This document shows, piece by piece, positions 54,529 through 63,496 of a DNA stretch of 64,000 nt. Position numbers and translations under genes: made by a program. The notes beneath the pieces are model-generated. The model saw only the letters and a program-made list of their open reading frames with translations, did not search any database and was not told the DNA's origin. The stretch lies in IMG/VR virus record IMGVR_UViG_3300037349_000099, positions 1 through 64,000 of that record; one strand, written 5' to 3'. Position 1 is the stretch's first letter, and the number at the start of each line of letters is the position of its first letter. Source of the stretch: a virus.

Positions 54529-57500
54529 CTACGGAATCAATGTTACATCGTACCCAATCAATCCGCAGTAATCTGTCGCCACTGAATTTTGCATCGAAAA
54601 GTTGATGTAGTACTGGGTCGTTCCGGTGTTGAATGCTTCAAAGGTGGTCAAACCTCCCTCGCCGGTATTCGTGGCCGCGAGATAGCCGGTAAGCTGCTGT
54701 GCGCTTACCGAATTCTCGTTGCGAACCGCTCCTAGAAAATGAGAAGGAGTATGGGCCACCACGTTATATCCCGCACCGATATTCTTAGATGGACCGCTAC
54801 CGGCAATACCAGTAGAACTCGCACTGAAGTAGACACGCGGATTGCAGGTTCCCGTGTTGACTCCAGATGCGGTCGTGGTGATGGTTACCGTCCCTGAGCA
54901 GGTCGCGCCGCTGCCGCTTGTACAGGTGGCCGAAGTAGGAGGGGCAGTGCAACTGTTACCTGCCGTGTTTACAACTGCGGAGCTAAATACACCACTGGCC
55001 AGCGTCACCGTTCCGGTCGAACTGGTGCAACCGTTATTGAATCCGGAAAGCGTTACTGTGCCGGTGCCAGCGATAGACCCGCCGCTGATGGCTGTAATAG
55101 AGACGAGCCAGCCGCAAGTGGAGAAAGGAGTCTGGTAGCCATCGCAGGCATCGAACCAAGCATCAATTTTTGCTGTGCTGGTTGCCGCCAGGGTGCCGGA
55201 AGGTATCGTACATGTCGTACCTGATATTTGCGTTTCTGCGGTGCCTCCCGTGTTCGTCCCCAGTCCGTAATACTTGCACAGCGCCGTCACTCCCCCGCCG
55301 CTTGTTACCAGTGCCGCCGGCGTACCCAAGTCCTGAATCTGGCCGCCCGTGCCCGTCATCCCGGCCACATCTCCGCTCACTGCGGTAGTCGGCCCAGTAG
55401 TGAGTCCAGCCCCCGATCCTGCCAGCGCCTTGCTGCTTGTTGCCGTGGTCGCTGATCCAGCGATAAGGGCTTGCCCAGATGTAGCGCCGGAGATGCCTGT
55501 GCTACCACTGCTGCATCCCCCCGCCGTCCAGGCTCCAGCCGAACCTACCATGCAATCTCCATCCACCTCCGCAACCCCTGCTGGGGTATTGGTTCCGTTG
55601 CTGATCACAGCATCCCCGGACGTAGGCCAGGTTGTTCCAGGAACCGAAGAAGTGCAAGCCCAGAAGGATGAGATTACGGAAAACAGGTGAATCGTCGTGA
55701 TCGCGCTTGCACCTGTGTTAGTAGGAGCGCAGTTTGCTGTATTCTGCGGCGGGTTAGCGAACGTGAATGTGCAATTGGTAGCGGGACATTGAACAAACGT
55801 AATGTTCATGTCTTGATTCGCAGGCGCCGGCAGGGTCATGGTGACGTTTCCTGCCATCGTAAAACTGAGATTCTTTACTAATGGTGCTGTCACGCTGCCG
55901 CTCACCGCATTGCCAATGTAGTACTGTTCGTCTCCAGTGTACCCGCTGACAAACCACCCATATCCTTGCGAGTCATTGACAAGGTGGATGCTTCCCGCCA
56001 CCGAAGAAAAACTGATGGGAATCGTGCTGCTCGTAGATACACTCCATGTAAACCCCGAGTTATTTCTAACATCGAGGTCGATGAAGGGGACGCTCCCGAT
56101 TCCCGCCGTAGGAACAACAAAAGTTGTGTTTCCAGTTAGCCCGCAGTGTTGGAACATATAGGATGCGTTCAAATTGATGGTCCCCGTGCACGCTCCCGAC
56201 GTGCCAAGTGCAATGCTCTGTGGAGTCCAGTTGTAAGCGTAGTTTGTAGGCATGGCGGACTCAATAAACAAGGGCGCTGTAGCTGTTCCAGCGTTCGCAA
56301 CCCACGTTACAGAACCCCCCTCGTATGGCTGCAAACTGAGCCAAAGTGGATCGTAGGCACCAAGGGAATCTCCCACGAATGAGTTAGTACTCAACGTCAC
56401 ATTGTGAGGGGAGCCGCCTTGGAAGTAGTTAAAAGTGAGCCGCTGTCCCGGAAGGATGTTGATCGGCTCCAGCGTAAACGGGAAATAAATCTCCGCTGTG
56501 ATTGTGGTGCAAACGCTCATATCTACGCGAATGATGTTTCCAGTCGGCAGTTGTGTGTTTTCAACCAAGTTGCACACATTCGGCGCAATTTGATAAAGCT
56601 GAGTGCTTCCCGATGTCTGCTGTACCACCTGCGCGGTTGGGGCCAGGTTCTTAGCAATGGGGTCGTTCGCCAGCATCCACGCATACACTTGCTGGGCCAC
56701 ATAAGTAAGGCCGTTGCTTTGTAGTCCCGGAGCCACCACCTGATTGGACCCAAGGTGCAGAGGATCGGTGCCAAGGTAGTGCGCTCCGATTGCATGAGTC
56801 GCGGCGGTGCTCCCGTTGTACCCGCGAATGCACCCTGTCACGTTATCTCCTGACGTTGCGGTGACAGCGATATTTTCAGAATCTATCAGCATCTTCACGC
56901 CATTGCCGATGCCCGCTGGCGAAACCGTTACCGTGAAGGTGCAGGAGGTCGTGTCGGACATGGTAGTAGTCAACGCGCCCTGACCGTCACCGGCTCGCAG
57001 CGAAGTAGGCGGCGTATCGTTATTGAAGTCGATCACATCGGCAGGGATGGCCGGGTTGTATTGCTCCACCAAAGCATGACGAATGTCAAAGTAGTTGTTT
57101 GGATAAGCCGCCTGAAGGGCAGCATTCATGGCGATAACTTCGTTGTATCCAGTGGTCGTGGGGATTTCATACGAGGAGTTAATTTCCGCGAGAACCAGAA
57201 AACGTTTTGGGCTGGGCAGCGCAGCGATCACCGCGGCATAATCCGCAAGGCATTGGGTCGTGCTTACTAGATTATTTCGGCAAAGCCATAACACATTGAA
57301 CCCATTCGCTACATTGGGTGGCAGTACTGAAAGCCACGCATTTCCAGATGGCACTACCACTGGCGAAGCCGGATAGGTCTGCGGCGTACAGACGTTGCTT
57401 GCAGCCGCCGAGAGCGTGTAAGTCACTCCCGAAACTACCGTCGTAATCAGCACACCCTGCGATGAAATCGCCCCCGGCTCAAAGCCAGTTTGGAAAGGGC

Positions 57501-58437
57501 AAGTGACGGTTCCGCTGGTTGGAATGGTGAAGCCCGTGGCAAAGGTCTGCTCACTCTGCCCCGCATAAGCGTTATAGCAGCGCACAGCCTCCTGAGAACT
57601 CGTCTGTCCGCCCACGCCTCCGTTCGTTACCGTATTTCCCAGCAGAAGCGCGAGCTGGTTTGGGAAAGAGACAAACGTATAATCTTCCCCGCCGGCCGTC
57701 AAACTATTGCCACACGCATACGCAGTTCCCACCGCGGTCAACGGAGCCGTGGTCACCACAGCGTTGCCAAACGTGCCGGTGCCGGTGCAGGTGATGTTTC
57801 CTACCGCGCTCGCTACGCACCCGGTTGGTAGATAGCCGCCGGTAGCCACATAAGCACTGCCGTTCCAGGTGTAAACAACTGCACTCGCAGTGCGCTCATC
57901 GAAGATCGAAACGGATGCGTTTCCTGCCGCTGCGGTAATCATCCCCGTAGTGCCGCCAAGCAACGCCCAGTCGGGGCTAAGAACGACCGTATAAACAGTG
58001 GTGCCAGCCCAGTTGATAGCTTCCTGGAGTCCTGCCGTCGCCGAAGCGTAGTGGTAAGTCGTGTGGGGATTGACCGGCGCGATAGTAATAGCGCAGCTCC
58101 CCATGTTGCCTGGTGCCGGTTGGGTGATCGTCACCGCGGTTGGTGTAACAATCTCTGTCGCCGAGGGGTTCCCGGTATCAACAATGGTGATTGGAGTGCC
58201 GACCTTAAAGGCCAGGAAGGTCACTCCAACCGTGTTCGCGTAGCAGTATGAGGGCGAGTTCCATGAATAAGTCCCAAGATTCCCCTGCGGAACCTGCCAT
58301 TGTCCGAAGTTAGAGGCATATAGCAGGCCGGCAAAGTTTCCTTCCGTCGTTCTGGCCAGTGGAGGCGTAACTGGCGGAGTCTGAGCGAACGATGCAGCGC
58401 AGCCCAACATCAGCAACCAGCAAAATAGCTTCTTCAT
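54529..58437 (-). CDS. Exported fibre-like protein with SGNH hydrolase region
   Basis: A 1302-residue protein beginning with a Sec signal peptide, MKKLFCWLLMLGCAASFAQ, cleavage likely after SFA. Residues 30-200 form a domain shared with the neighbouring exported protein (ASNFGQWQ, GTYSWN, EIVTPTAVT, GLQEAINWA). Around residues 230-580 is an SGNH/GDSL-like hydrolase region: YACGNSLTAGG near the start and DPLHLGSNQVVAPG at the end, where Asp and His of the triad sit. The remainder is Gly/Thr/Ser-rich, fibre-like. It may de-acetylate or cleave surface glycans; the Sec export is unusual for a phage. Confidence 0.75.
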   Translation of the reverse strand: MKKLFCWLLMLGCAASFAQTPPVTPPLARTTEGNFAGLLYASNFGQWQVPQGNLGTYSWNSPSYCYANTVGVTFLAFKVGTPITIVDTGNPSATEIVTPTAVTITQPAPGNMGSCAITIAPVNPHTTYHYASATAGLQEAINWAGTTVYTVVLSPDWALLGGTTGMITAAAGNASVSIFDERTASAVVYTWNGSAYVATGGYLPTGCVASAVGNITCTGTGTFGNAVVTTAPLTAVGTAYACGNSLTAGGEDYTFVSFPNQLALLLGNTVTNGGVGGQTSSQEAVRCYNAYAGQSEQTFATGFTIPTSGTVTCPFQTGFEPGAISSQGVLITTVVSGVTYTLSAAASNVCTPQTYPASPVVVPSGNAWLSVLPPNVANGFNVLWLCRNNLVSTTQCLADYAAVIAALPSPKRFLVLAEINSSYEIPTTTGYNEVIAMNAALQAAYPNNYFDIRHALVEQYNPAIPADVIDFNNDTPPTSLRAGDGQGALTTTMSDTTSCTFTVTVSPAGIGNGVKMLIDSENIAVTATSGDNVTGCIRGYNGSTAATHAIGAHYLGTDPLHLGSNQVVAPGLQSNGLTYVAQQVYAWMLANDPIAKNLAPTAQVVQQTSGSTQLYQIAPNVCNLVENTQLPTGNIIRVDMSVCTTITAEIYFPFTLEPINILPGQRLTFNYFQGGSPHNVTLSTNSFVGDSLGAYDPLWLSLQPYEGGSVTWVANAGTATAPLFIESAMPTNYAYNWTPQSIALGTSGACTGTINLNASYMFQHCGLTGNTTFVVPTAGIGSVPFIDLDVRNNSGFTWSVSTSSTIPISFSSVAGSIHLVNDSQGYGWFVSGYTGDEQYYIGNAVSGSVTAPLVKNLSFTMAGNVTMTLPAPANQDMNITFVQCPATNCTFTFANPPQNTANCAPTNTGASAITTIHLFSVISSFWACTSSVPGTTWPTSGDAVISNGTNTPAGVAEVDGDCMVGSAGAWTAGGCSSGSTGISGATSGQALIAGSATTATSSKALAGSGAGLTTGPTTAVSGDVAGMTGTGGQIQDLGTPAALVTSGGGVTALCKYYGLGTNTGGTAETQISGTTCTIPSGTLAATSTAKIDAWFDACDGYQTPFSTCGWLVSITAISGGSIAGTGTVTLSGFNNGCTSSTGTVTLASGVFSSAVVNTAGNSCTAPPTSATCTSGSGATCSGTVTITTTASGVNTGTCNPRVYFSASSTGIAGSGPSKNIGAGYNVVAHTPSHFLGAVRNENSVSAQQLTGYLAATNTGEGGLTTFEAFNTGTTQYYINFSMQNSVATDYCGLIGYDVTLIP

Positions 58438-58473
58438 TGTCGCGGGATCCTCCAGAACGAAAACAGAAAGAGC

Positions 58474-58512
58474 ACAGGCGGCCCAACCCCGGCAAAAGGG
58501 CCGAACCGCCTG
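58474..58512 (-). terminator. Candidate terminator between exported-protein genes
   Basis: Read leftward: CAGGC (58512-58508) with GCCTG (58478-58474), and inside them GGCCC with GGGCC around TTTTGCCGGGGTT; TGCTCTTTCTGTTTTC follows. A strong GC-rich stem with a T-rich tail. Lies between the two exported fibre-like genes. Confidence 0.45.
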
Positions 58513-58534
58513 CTTTACTCCCCTCGTAAGGGAC

Positions 58535-60166
58535 TTAGTTGCTGGGATAGATGGACAACTGCCTGATCTGGCCAGCCGTGATTCCGGTCGTAGTCGGAGT
58601 CAAGGTGATGGCAATTTGATCTTGCTTGGTCAGATCGAGGGTCGAGGACACGGCGTAGATGTTGTCCTGAGTCACTGAAGCAACAGCGGTGCCAGCCAGG
58701 CCGTAACCTACCCAGCCATGTACCTCAAGGGTGCCGGATGTGCCGGTTGCCGCGGTGGTGATGGTGACGCAGCCATTGAAGGGAACAGTGGCCGAGCCAG
58801 TGGTTGTGCCCGAGACCACACTGAATGGGGTGATGGTTGTCACGCCAGGAATCGAGGAGATGGTTCCCTTGATCGTCAAGGTGCCAGTCGTGGCGTTGGT
58901 AACCGCATTGCCGTTGAAGCAGGCCTCCAGCGACCGGCCGAGGACGTTGAGATAGCCAGCGGGGATGTTCACGAGCGCCAAGGTACCGGTGGCTGTGCTG
59001 GCCACGGTGCCAAGAGCGGTAAACGGAGGCCATGAACCAGATGAGCCAGTGAGCCGCGGGTAAGCGGTGCCGATGGCGGGTTCAGTCGCTGTGCCGGTCA
59101 CAACGGCCGTGATAGTGACCGATGCGCCGATGGGGCAGACAGTGGCAGGCGGGAATACCGACTGGTTCGCAATCGTGGCTGTCGAGGAGCAAGTCGGGGT
59201 GTAGAGAATCCCTGAACCAGCAGCGCCGCTCGCCGCTGTCATGTAAATGCGCCATCCAACCGCCCCGGTTGCCGCTGCTGGGCTTGTGACCGTGATGGTG
59301 TTGGTCGCGGTGCCGGATCCAGTTGCGATAGTTGCACTGGATGCCGAATCGGTCGAAATCAGCGTCTCACCGCCGGATGCGTCAACGTAAGTTGCGGCCA
59401 AGCGATAGGTAGAGCTGGCCGGAATCGTGCCGCCTGTGGTTGCCGTAGTGATGATTCCGTTGGTTGTCGAGGATGTCGAGAGCGCAGTTGGCGCGCTGAT
59501 GAGGGTGTAGCTCGACACCTTGGCATTGGGGAAAGCCGTGGTTGTGCCAGAGCCGGAGTAACCTGTGCCGTTGTAGGTATAGAAGGTGAACGGCTGAGTC
59601 GTATTGTCAATCACCACCGCATTGGCATTGCCGGTCAGCGCCGCAAGGATGCTCGCCGGAGTAGTCGGGCTGGGAAGCGCATTGGCCAGCGCGTACCAGT
59701 TGCGATCAATCCAGATCATCGTCTTGTATGGCGCTGTGGAGCTGACCGAGTTCACCGCCTCCTGGAGCCCGCCGGTGCCCGACGTGACATAGAACCCGTA
59801 GTGGGTATTGGCGAGAGACGCCGCGAATCCGCAGGATGCATTGGTGTTCGTCACCGATGAGGGGGTCACAATCTCATTGAGGGCCGGGTTGACCTGATCG
59901 ATGACCTCAACCGGCTCAGTGGTGGCGAAGGCAAAGAACTGCGGAGCCGTGCCGACGGCGCCAATCTGGCAGATTGAGCCGGGGTTCCAGGAATAGGTGC
60001 CTGACGTCTGGCTGTGAATGCTGTACTGGCCGAAGTCGGAAGCGAATAGCCAGCGTTGGAGGTAGGATTGACCCTGCTGCGCATCCGCCACTGGGGCCGC
60101 GCACAAGGCGACCATAGCGACGAGCGCGACTACGACGAAACCCGAAGCAGATTTGATTGAGCGCAT
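58535..60166 (-). CDS. Exported fibre-like protein
   Basis: A 543-residue protein with a Sec signal peptide (FVVVALVAMVALCAAPVADA, probable cleavage ADA). Residues 35-210 match the N-terminal domain of the next exported protein (ASDFGQYS, GTYSWN, EIVTPSSVTNT, GLQEAVNSV, YTYNGTGY). An Ig-like module starts near residue 250 (YRLAATYVDASGGETL, then GWRIYMTAAS). The rest is Gly/Thr/Ser-rich beta. No phage tail motif for attachment is seen. Confidence 0.7.
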   Translation of the reverse strand: MRSIKSASGFVVVALVAMVALCAAPVADAQQGQSYLQRWLFASDFGQYSIHSQTSGTYSWNPGSICQIGAVGTAPQFFAFATTEPVEVIDQVNPALNEIVTPSSVTNTNASCGFAASLANTHYGFYVTSGTGGLQEAVNSVSSTAPYKTMIWIDRNWYALANALPSPTTPASILAALTGNANAVVIDNTTQPFTFYTYNGTGYSGSGTTTAFPNAKVSSYTLISAPTALSTSSTTNGIITTATTGGTIPASSTYRLAATYVDASGGETLISTDSASSATIATGSGTATNTITVTSPAAATGAVGWRIYMTAASGAAGSGILYTPTCSSTATIANQSVFPPATVCPIGASVTITAVVTGTATEPAIGTAYPRLTGSSGSWPPFTALGTVASTATGTLALVNIPAGYLNVLGRSLEACFNGNAVTNATTGTLTIKGTISSIPGVTTITPFSVVSGTTTGSATVPFNGCVTITTAATGTSGTLEVHGWVGYGLAGTAVASVTQDNIYAVSSTLDLTKQDQIAITLTPTTTGITAGQIRQLSIYPSN

Positions 60167-60214
60167 GGTGACGATTCTCCTTGGAATGGGTTAGATGTTG
60201 AGTTGTGGACCCCG

Positions 60215-60739
60215 CTACCAGCTAATTGTGACCTGGGAGGGAGACGTGAGAGCCATGGTGAAACCAGTCGTGCCACCGCCGCCGAGGAACTCGCGGAACT
60301 CAAGCGTGTTGAGATTGGTGACGCCGGTGCAATGTGGGGTGGGGTAGGTGTAGCTAACTGCGCTACCGACGCTTCCGCTGCCAATGGCAATTGCGTTCCA
60401 GGTGCTGCCACCATCGCAGCTCACTTGGACTTGTCCTGTTCCGCCGCCCGAGGTTCCGCCGATGGTCATGCTGGCGTCATGCGTCGAATTGAACGCCAGC
60501 GTGCCGGAAACTACCTGCGAACTAGGTGAAATCGTCCCCGACGTGTAGGAACAGGTCATTCCCGAGCAGGTGATCGTGCCAAGGGCGGTGAGTGAGAAGG
60601 TCGATGTGCTGGTGCTGGTGCCGCTGCTCGTGGTCCTTCCTGTGGCGCCGACGGCTTGAGCATAGGCCGCATCGGCGCAGCCATGCCCCGTGGCCGCCAG
60701 TACGAGGCTGGCCAGGATGATGAGAAGCCGTCTCGTCAT
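60215..60739 (-). CDS. Exported beta-rich protein
   Basis: A 174-residue protein with a signal peptide (MTRRLLIILASLVLAATG, then DAAYAQA). The mature part is Ser/Thr/Gly-rich with beta strands, including TFSLTALGTITCSGMTCSYT with a possible disulfide pair. Similar in composition to the larger exported proteins. Function unknown. Confidence 0.65.
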   Translation of the reverse strand: MTRRLLIILASLVLAATGHGCADAAYAQAVGATGRTTSSGTSTSTSTFSLTALGTITCSGMTCSYTSGTISPSSQVVSGTLAFNSTHDASMTIGGTSGGGTGQVQVSCDGGSTWNAIAIGSGSVGSAVSYTYPTPHCTGVTNLNTLEFREFLGGGGTTGFTMALTSPSQVTISW

Positions 60740-61014
60740 CAGTTGCCACCCAAGGGATAGCTGCCACCATCTGGGTCGTATCGATTGCCGATCAACCCGG
60801 TCCGCTCGCTTTTCCCTCCGCCAATTTGCCCTATTGATTTGGCTGGAACGTTCAATTTGCGCTTGGCGATAATCTTGCGCGCTCTCCGGATGGAGATGAA
60901 ATTACGCCACCCCTGTTGAGTCGTCAAAGATAAGAGCAGCCAAATAAAGTTGTGCAGTTTTGTTTCTTTGAACCATAGCCACTCCTCCCAAGCCAGCCGC
61001 AGCCTCTCGCGCAT
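60739..61014 (-). CDS. Small basic membrane-associated protein
   Basis: A 91-residue protein with a Trp-rich N terminus (RLRLAWEEWLWFKETKLHNF), one hydrophobic stretch (IWLLLSLTTQQGW) and a basic Gly-rich tail. It lies between two exported-protein genes, touching both. Could be a small membrane partner for export or anchoring; this is inference. Confidence 0.55.
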   Translation of the reverse strand: MRERLRLAWEEWLWFKETKLHNFIWLLLSLTTQQGWRNFISIRRARKIIAKRKLNVPAKSIGQIGGGKSERTGLIGNRYDPDGGSYPLGGN

Positions 61015-62337
61015 TTAGTTGACCCCCACATTGAGAACAATGGCCGTCGGGGTGATGCTGCCCGAGGTCTGATTGCAAATGGCCCAGTCGACCGTGTTGG
61101 GCGACGCATCCGGCCACAACTCCACGACCAGACCGCCATTCGCGCCCCAGCCCGTTGCCGCGACCGGGCTAGTGGCAAAGGCCGTCGAGAACGTAGATGT
61201 CGATGTAACACCTGCCAGGGTTGCCGTGCTGGTCGATGAGCAGGTGTTGGCCGTGATCAGCGTCGCGGGCAGGGAGAGTTGAACCTTGGGGATGGCCAGA
61301 CCGACGTTCGTGCGCGTGTGGCTCGAGTCGTCCACCGCCGTTAATGGCGCGAGGAAGTTGAGAATCGGCTCCTGGGCGACCGCGGATCCAGCCGCCTGCA
61401 CGGTCTGGTAGTGGTTTCCGCACAAGATCGGCGTGTCGTAGTACGATCCATCCGACCCGAGGCAGTATCCAGCCGTGCCCCCAGAGCCGTTGATCTTGTA
61501 TCCGCCCGCCGTCATCCAGTAGGAGCCGAGGCTCAACACGCCGGAGATGGACTGATTTGTGTGATTGAGCGGAGATGCGAGGATCGGAACCGGGTAGGTG
61601 ACGACGCCGTGGTAGTACGGCAGGCCATTGGAGAGATTGATGGTCGTGTTCGGTCCGAGCAACTGCCAGACCATTGGGTAGCCCGGCTGGGTGTTGCCGT
61701 TGGGATCCGTGATTGAGACGGTGTAACCGGTGCCGACCGGCCAGATGGCGTCATTGGCGACCTCTTTGCAGATCGTGTTGTTCGACACAGGGACGGCCGC
61801 GCCCGTGACCAGAGGGATGGACTGGGTGTAGACGCCATTGCCTACGACCGAGCCCTGCAACGTCTCAGCGCCGGATGTGGTCGAGATGTAGACATTGTAG
61901 CCAGTCACGCCGGCCGGGAGTCCTCCAGCCGGCAGAGCAACCTGCAGATTGCCCTGGGCTGTGAGCTGCGCCGTGGTCTCAGGAGAAACCAGCGTGACCG
62001 TGCCGGTCGATGTATACCAGGCGTAGACGACGAAGTAGTTGCCGGCTGACAGGGTGCCGCCTGAGTAGGCCGCTGTGTTGGTCGTACCGGTGAGCGGGTT
62101 GGTGATGCCTACAACTGAGCCGTCGACGCTGGTGGCGCAATAGGTCTGGGTGTTGACAACAACTCCCGACCCGCCTATAAAACCCCACTGTGTTGGCGTG
62201 AAACTGATCGTGTAGTTCGATGTTGGAAGGCCGTTCGAGGATTGGAGAGTGCCGGTAAGGGTCGCGTACTGGGCGTAGGCGCACTCGGCTAAGACAGCCA
62301 TCAACATCCAGACCAGCCCTATCAGCCACTTTTTCAC
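61015..62337 (-). CDS. Exported fibre-like protein with Ig-like module
   Basis: A 440-residue protein with a Sec signal peptide (KKWLIGLVWMLMAVLAECAY). An Ig-like module starts near residue 99 (NYFVVYAWYTSTGTVTLVSP, then VTGYNVYISTTSG), the same type as in the 1156-residue appendage protein and the gene at 58535. A Gly/Ser-rich domain follows with YYDTPILCGNHYQTVQAAGS. Fibre or adhesin role is inferred. Confidence 0.7.
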   Translation of the reverse strand: MKKWLIGLVWMLMAVLAECAYAQYATLTGTLQSSNGLPTSNYTISFTPTQWGFIGGSGVVVNTQTYCATSVDGSVVGITNPLTGTTNTAAYSGGTLSAGNYFVVYAWYTSTGTVTLVSPETTAQLTAQGNLQVALPAGGLPAGVTGYNVYISTTSGAETLQGSVVGNGVYTQSIPLVTGAAVPVSNNTICKEVANDAIWPVGTGYTVSITDPNGNTQPGYPMVWQLLGPNTTINLSNGLPYYHGVVTYPVPILASPLNHTNQSISGVLSLGSYWMTAGGYKINGSGGTAGYCLGSDGSYYDTPILCGNHYQTVQAAGSAVAQEPILNFLAPLTAVDDSSHTRTNVGLAIPKVQLSLPATLITANTCSSTSTATLAGVTSTSTFSTAFATSPVAATGWGANGGLVVELWPDASPNTVDWAICNQTSGSITPTAIVLNVGVN

Positions 62338-62404
62338 TGTGGTCTCCTTTGCTCAGAAATTCCCACTCGCCCCTCACTACACTGCACAACAGAAGGAGAT
62401 TCCG

Positions 62405-62563
62405 ATGCTTCCGACACCGAAACCCCCTACCGCTGGTCCCTCAGGCCGAATGACCCAAAGCCCATCGAATACCAAACCGCCCCAACACCCGCACATCAGC
62501 GACAGAACCCTCGCCGAATACCGCAGCAGCTACGGGATGATGACCGGACCCATGCGACGCTGA
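62405..62563 (+). CDS. Small rightward ORF against the late genes
   Basis: A 52-residue product, MLPTPKPPTAGPSGRMTQSP then ISDRTLAEYRSSYGMMTG. AAGGAG lies seven bases before the ATG. It runs opposite to all neighbours and fills a gap with no leftward gene. No promoter was found, so support rests on the ribosome binding site and the empty opposite strand. Confidence 0.45.
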   Translation: MLPTPKPPTAGPSGRMTQSPSNTKPPQHPHISDRTLAEYRSSYGMMTGPMRR

Positions 62564-62564
62564 G

Positions 62565-62948
62565 TTACAGCGTCGCGACCAACTCCTGAGCGGGCTGCTG
62601 TTCCTCGTCCTTGCCAAGCACGATCGACAACCGCGGAGCCTTCACCGGTGTGGCAGCTTGGGCCTGCTCCCGCATGATCTGGGCCGCGATGTCCTGCTCC
62701 CGCTTCACCTGGGCCTCGGCGTGCGCCTTGCGCGCGTCGGCCATAGCAGCCTCTTGCGCCTTGATCTGCGCCTCCTGAACCTGGTTATCCAGCTCCACCT
62801 TGCGGTGCTCGACCATCCCGCGCAGCATGTTCATCACGATGGCGTGGGTGTGCAGGGGGAGCTTCTCAAGCTCCAGGTGCATCTTCTTGGCGATGCCGAA
62901 AATCACTTCGCTCGGCGGTGCTGCGGGCTGCGCTGCGGTGCTGCTCAT
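62565..62948 (-). CDS. Small coiled-coil protein
   Basis: A 127-residue protein from ATG at 62948 (AAGGAG upstream). Residues 30-95 are a long coiled coil (EHRKVELDNQVQEAQIKAQE, then AQVKREQDIAAQIMREQAQA). Begins with an Ala/Pro-rich stretch. Function unknown; overlaps the upstream gene's stop. Confidence 0.65.
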   Translation of the reverse strand: MSSTAAQPAAPPSEVIFGIAKKMHLELEKLPLHTHAIVMNMLRGMVEHRKVELDNQVQEAQIKAQEAAMADARKAHAEAQVKREQDIAAQIMREQAQAATPVKAPRLSIVLGKDEEQQPAQELVATL

Positions 62949-63094
62949 AGGTGGTTCTCCTTCGGCTTGCTCTCCAGCTCCGGCTGGTTGAAGTCTTCCA
63001 CGGGCTGGCATTTGGCCGACGCCAGCATGATGTAGAGGATCAAGCCGACGTAGAACACGATCATCGCGAGGCCGAGCCAGCCGTAAACGCTCAT
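62945..63094 (-). CDS. Small single-span membrane protein
   Basis: A 49-residue protein, MSVYGWLGLAMIVFYVGLIL, one membrane helix with a soluble Glu/Pro/Lys tail. Both ends overlap neighbours by ATGA. Function unknown. Confidence 0.6.
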   Translation of the reverse strand: MSVYGWLGLAMIVFYVGLILYIMLASAKCQPVEDFNQPELESKPKENHL

Positions 63095-63408
63095 GCCGTC
63101 GCCCGCCGGACAGGTCCAACAAACGGATACTGCGGGCTCCGATACTCACGCGCCTGGCGCGCAATACAATCATCCTTGAACTGCATACATGGCTCGTGGT
63201 CCATCTCAATCAGCTCCCGCCAAAGCAGGAGATTCAGCGGGTCGCCCTTGATCCTGACCGGCGGTTGACCCTGCTTGATGACAGCGAATATCGGGATTTC
63301 GACCATCTCAAAGCAGCCCATACACTCAAGCGCACCGAGCCGCTCATGATGGTAAAGCAGGCTTTTTACCGGGTTTTCCGCCGTGCTACGGGTCGTCCGA
63401 GTGTCCAT
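63091..63408 (-). CDS. Hypothetical protein with CxxC
   Basis: A 105-residue protein with AGGAG upstream. GALECMGCFEMVEIPIFAVI contains a CxxC, and HEPCMQFKDDC two more Cys, so zinc binding is possible. It opens the chain of coupled genes 63408-62565. Not recognised. Confidence 0.6.
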   Translation of the reverse strand: MDTRTTRSTAENPVKSLLYHHERLGALECMGCFEMVEIPIFAVIKQGQPPVRIKGDPLNLLLWRELIEMDHEPCMQFKDDCIARQAREYRSPQYPFVGPVRRATA

Positions 63409-63496
63409 CGGTCGCTCCTGGAGCCTTGTAGAGCCTGTTTTTGATTACAATTACTCGTCGTGGGCCGGTTTGACGCTGCTCTGCTCCAACCAGCCC

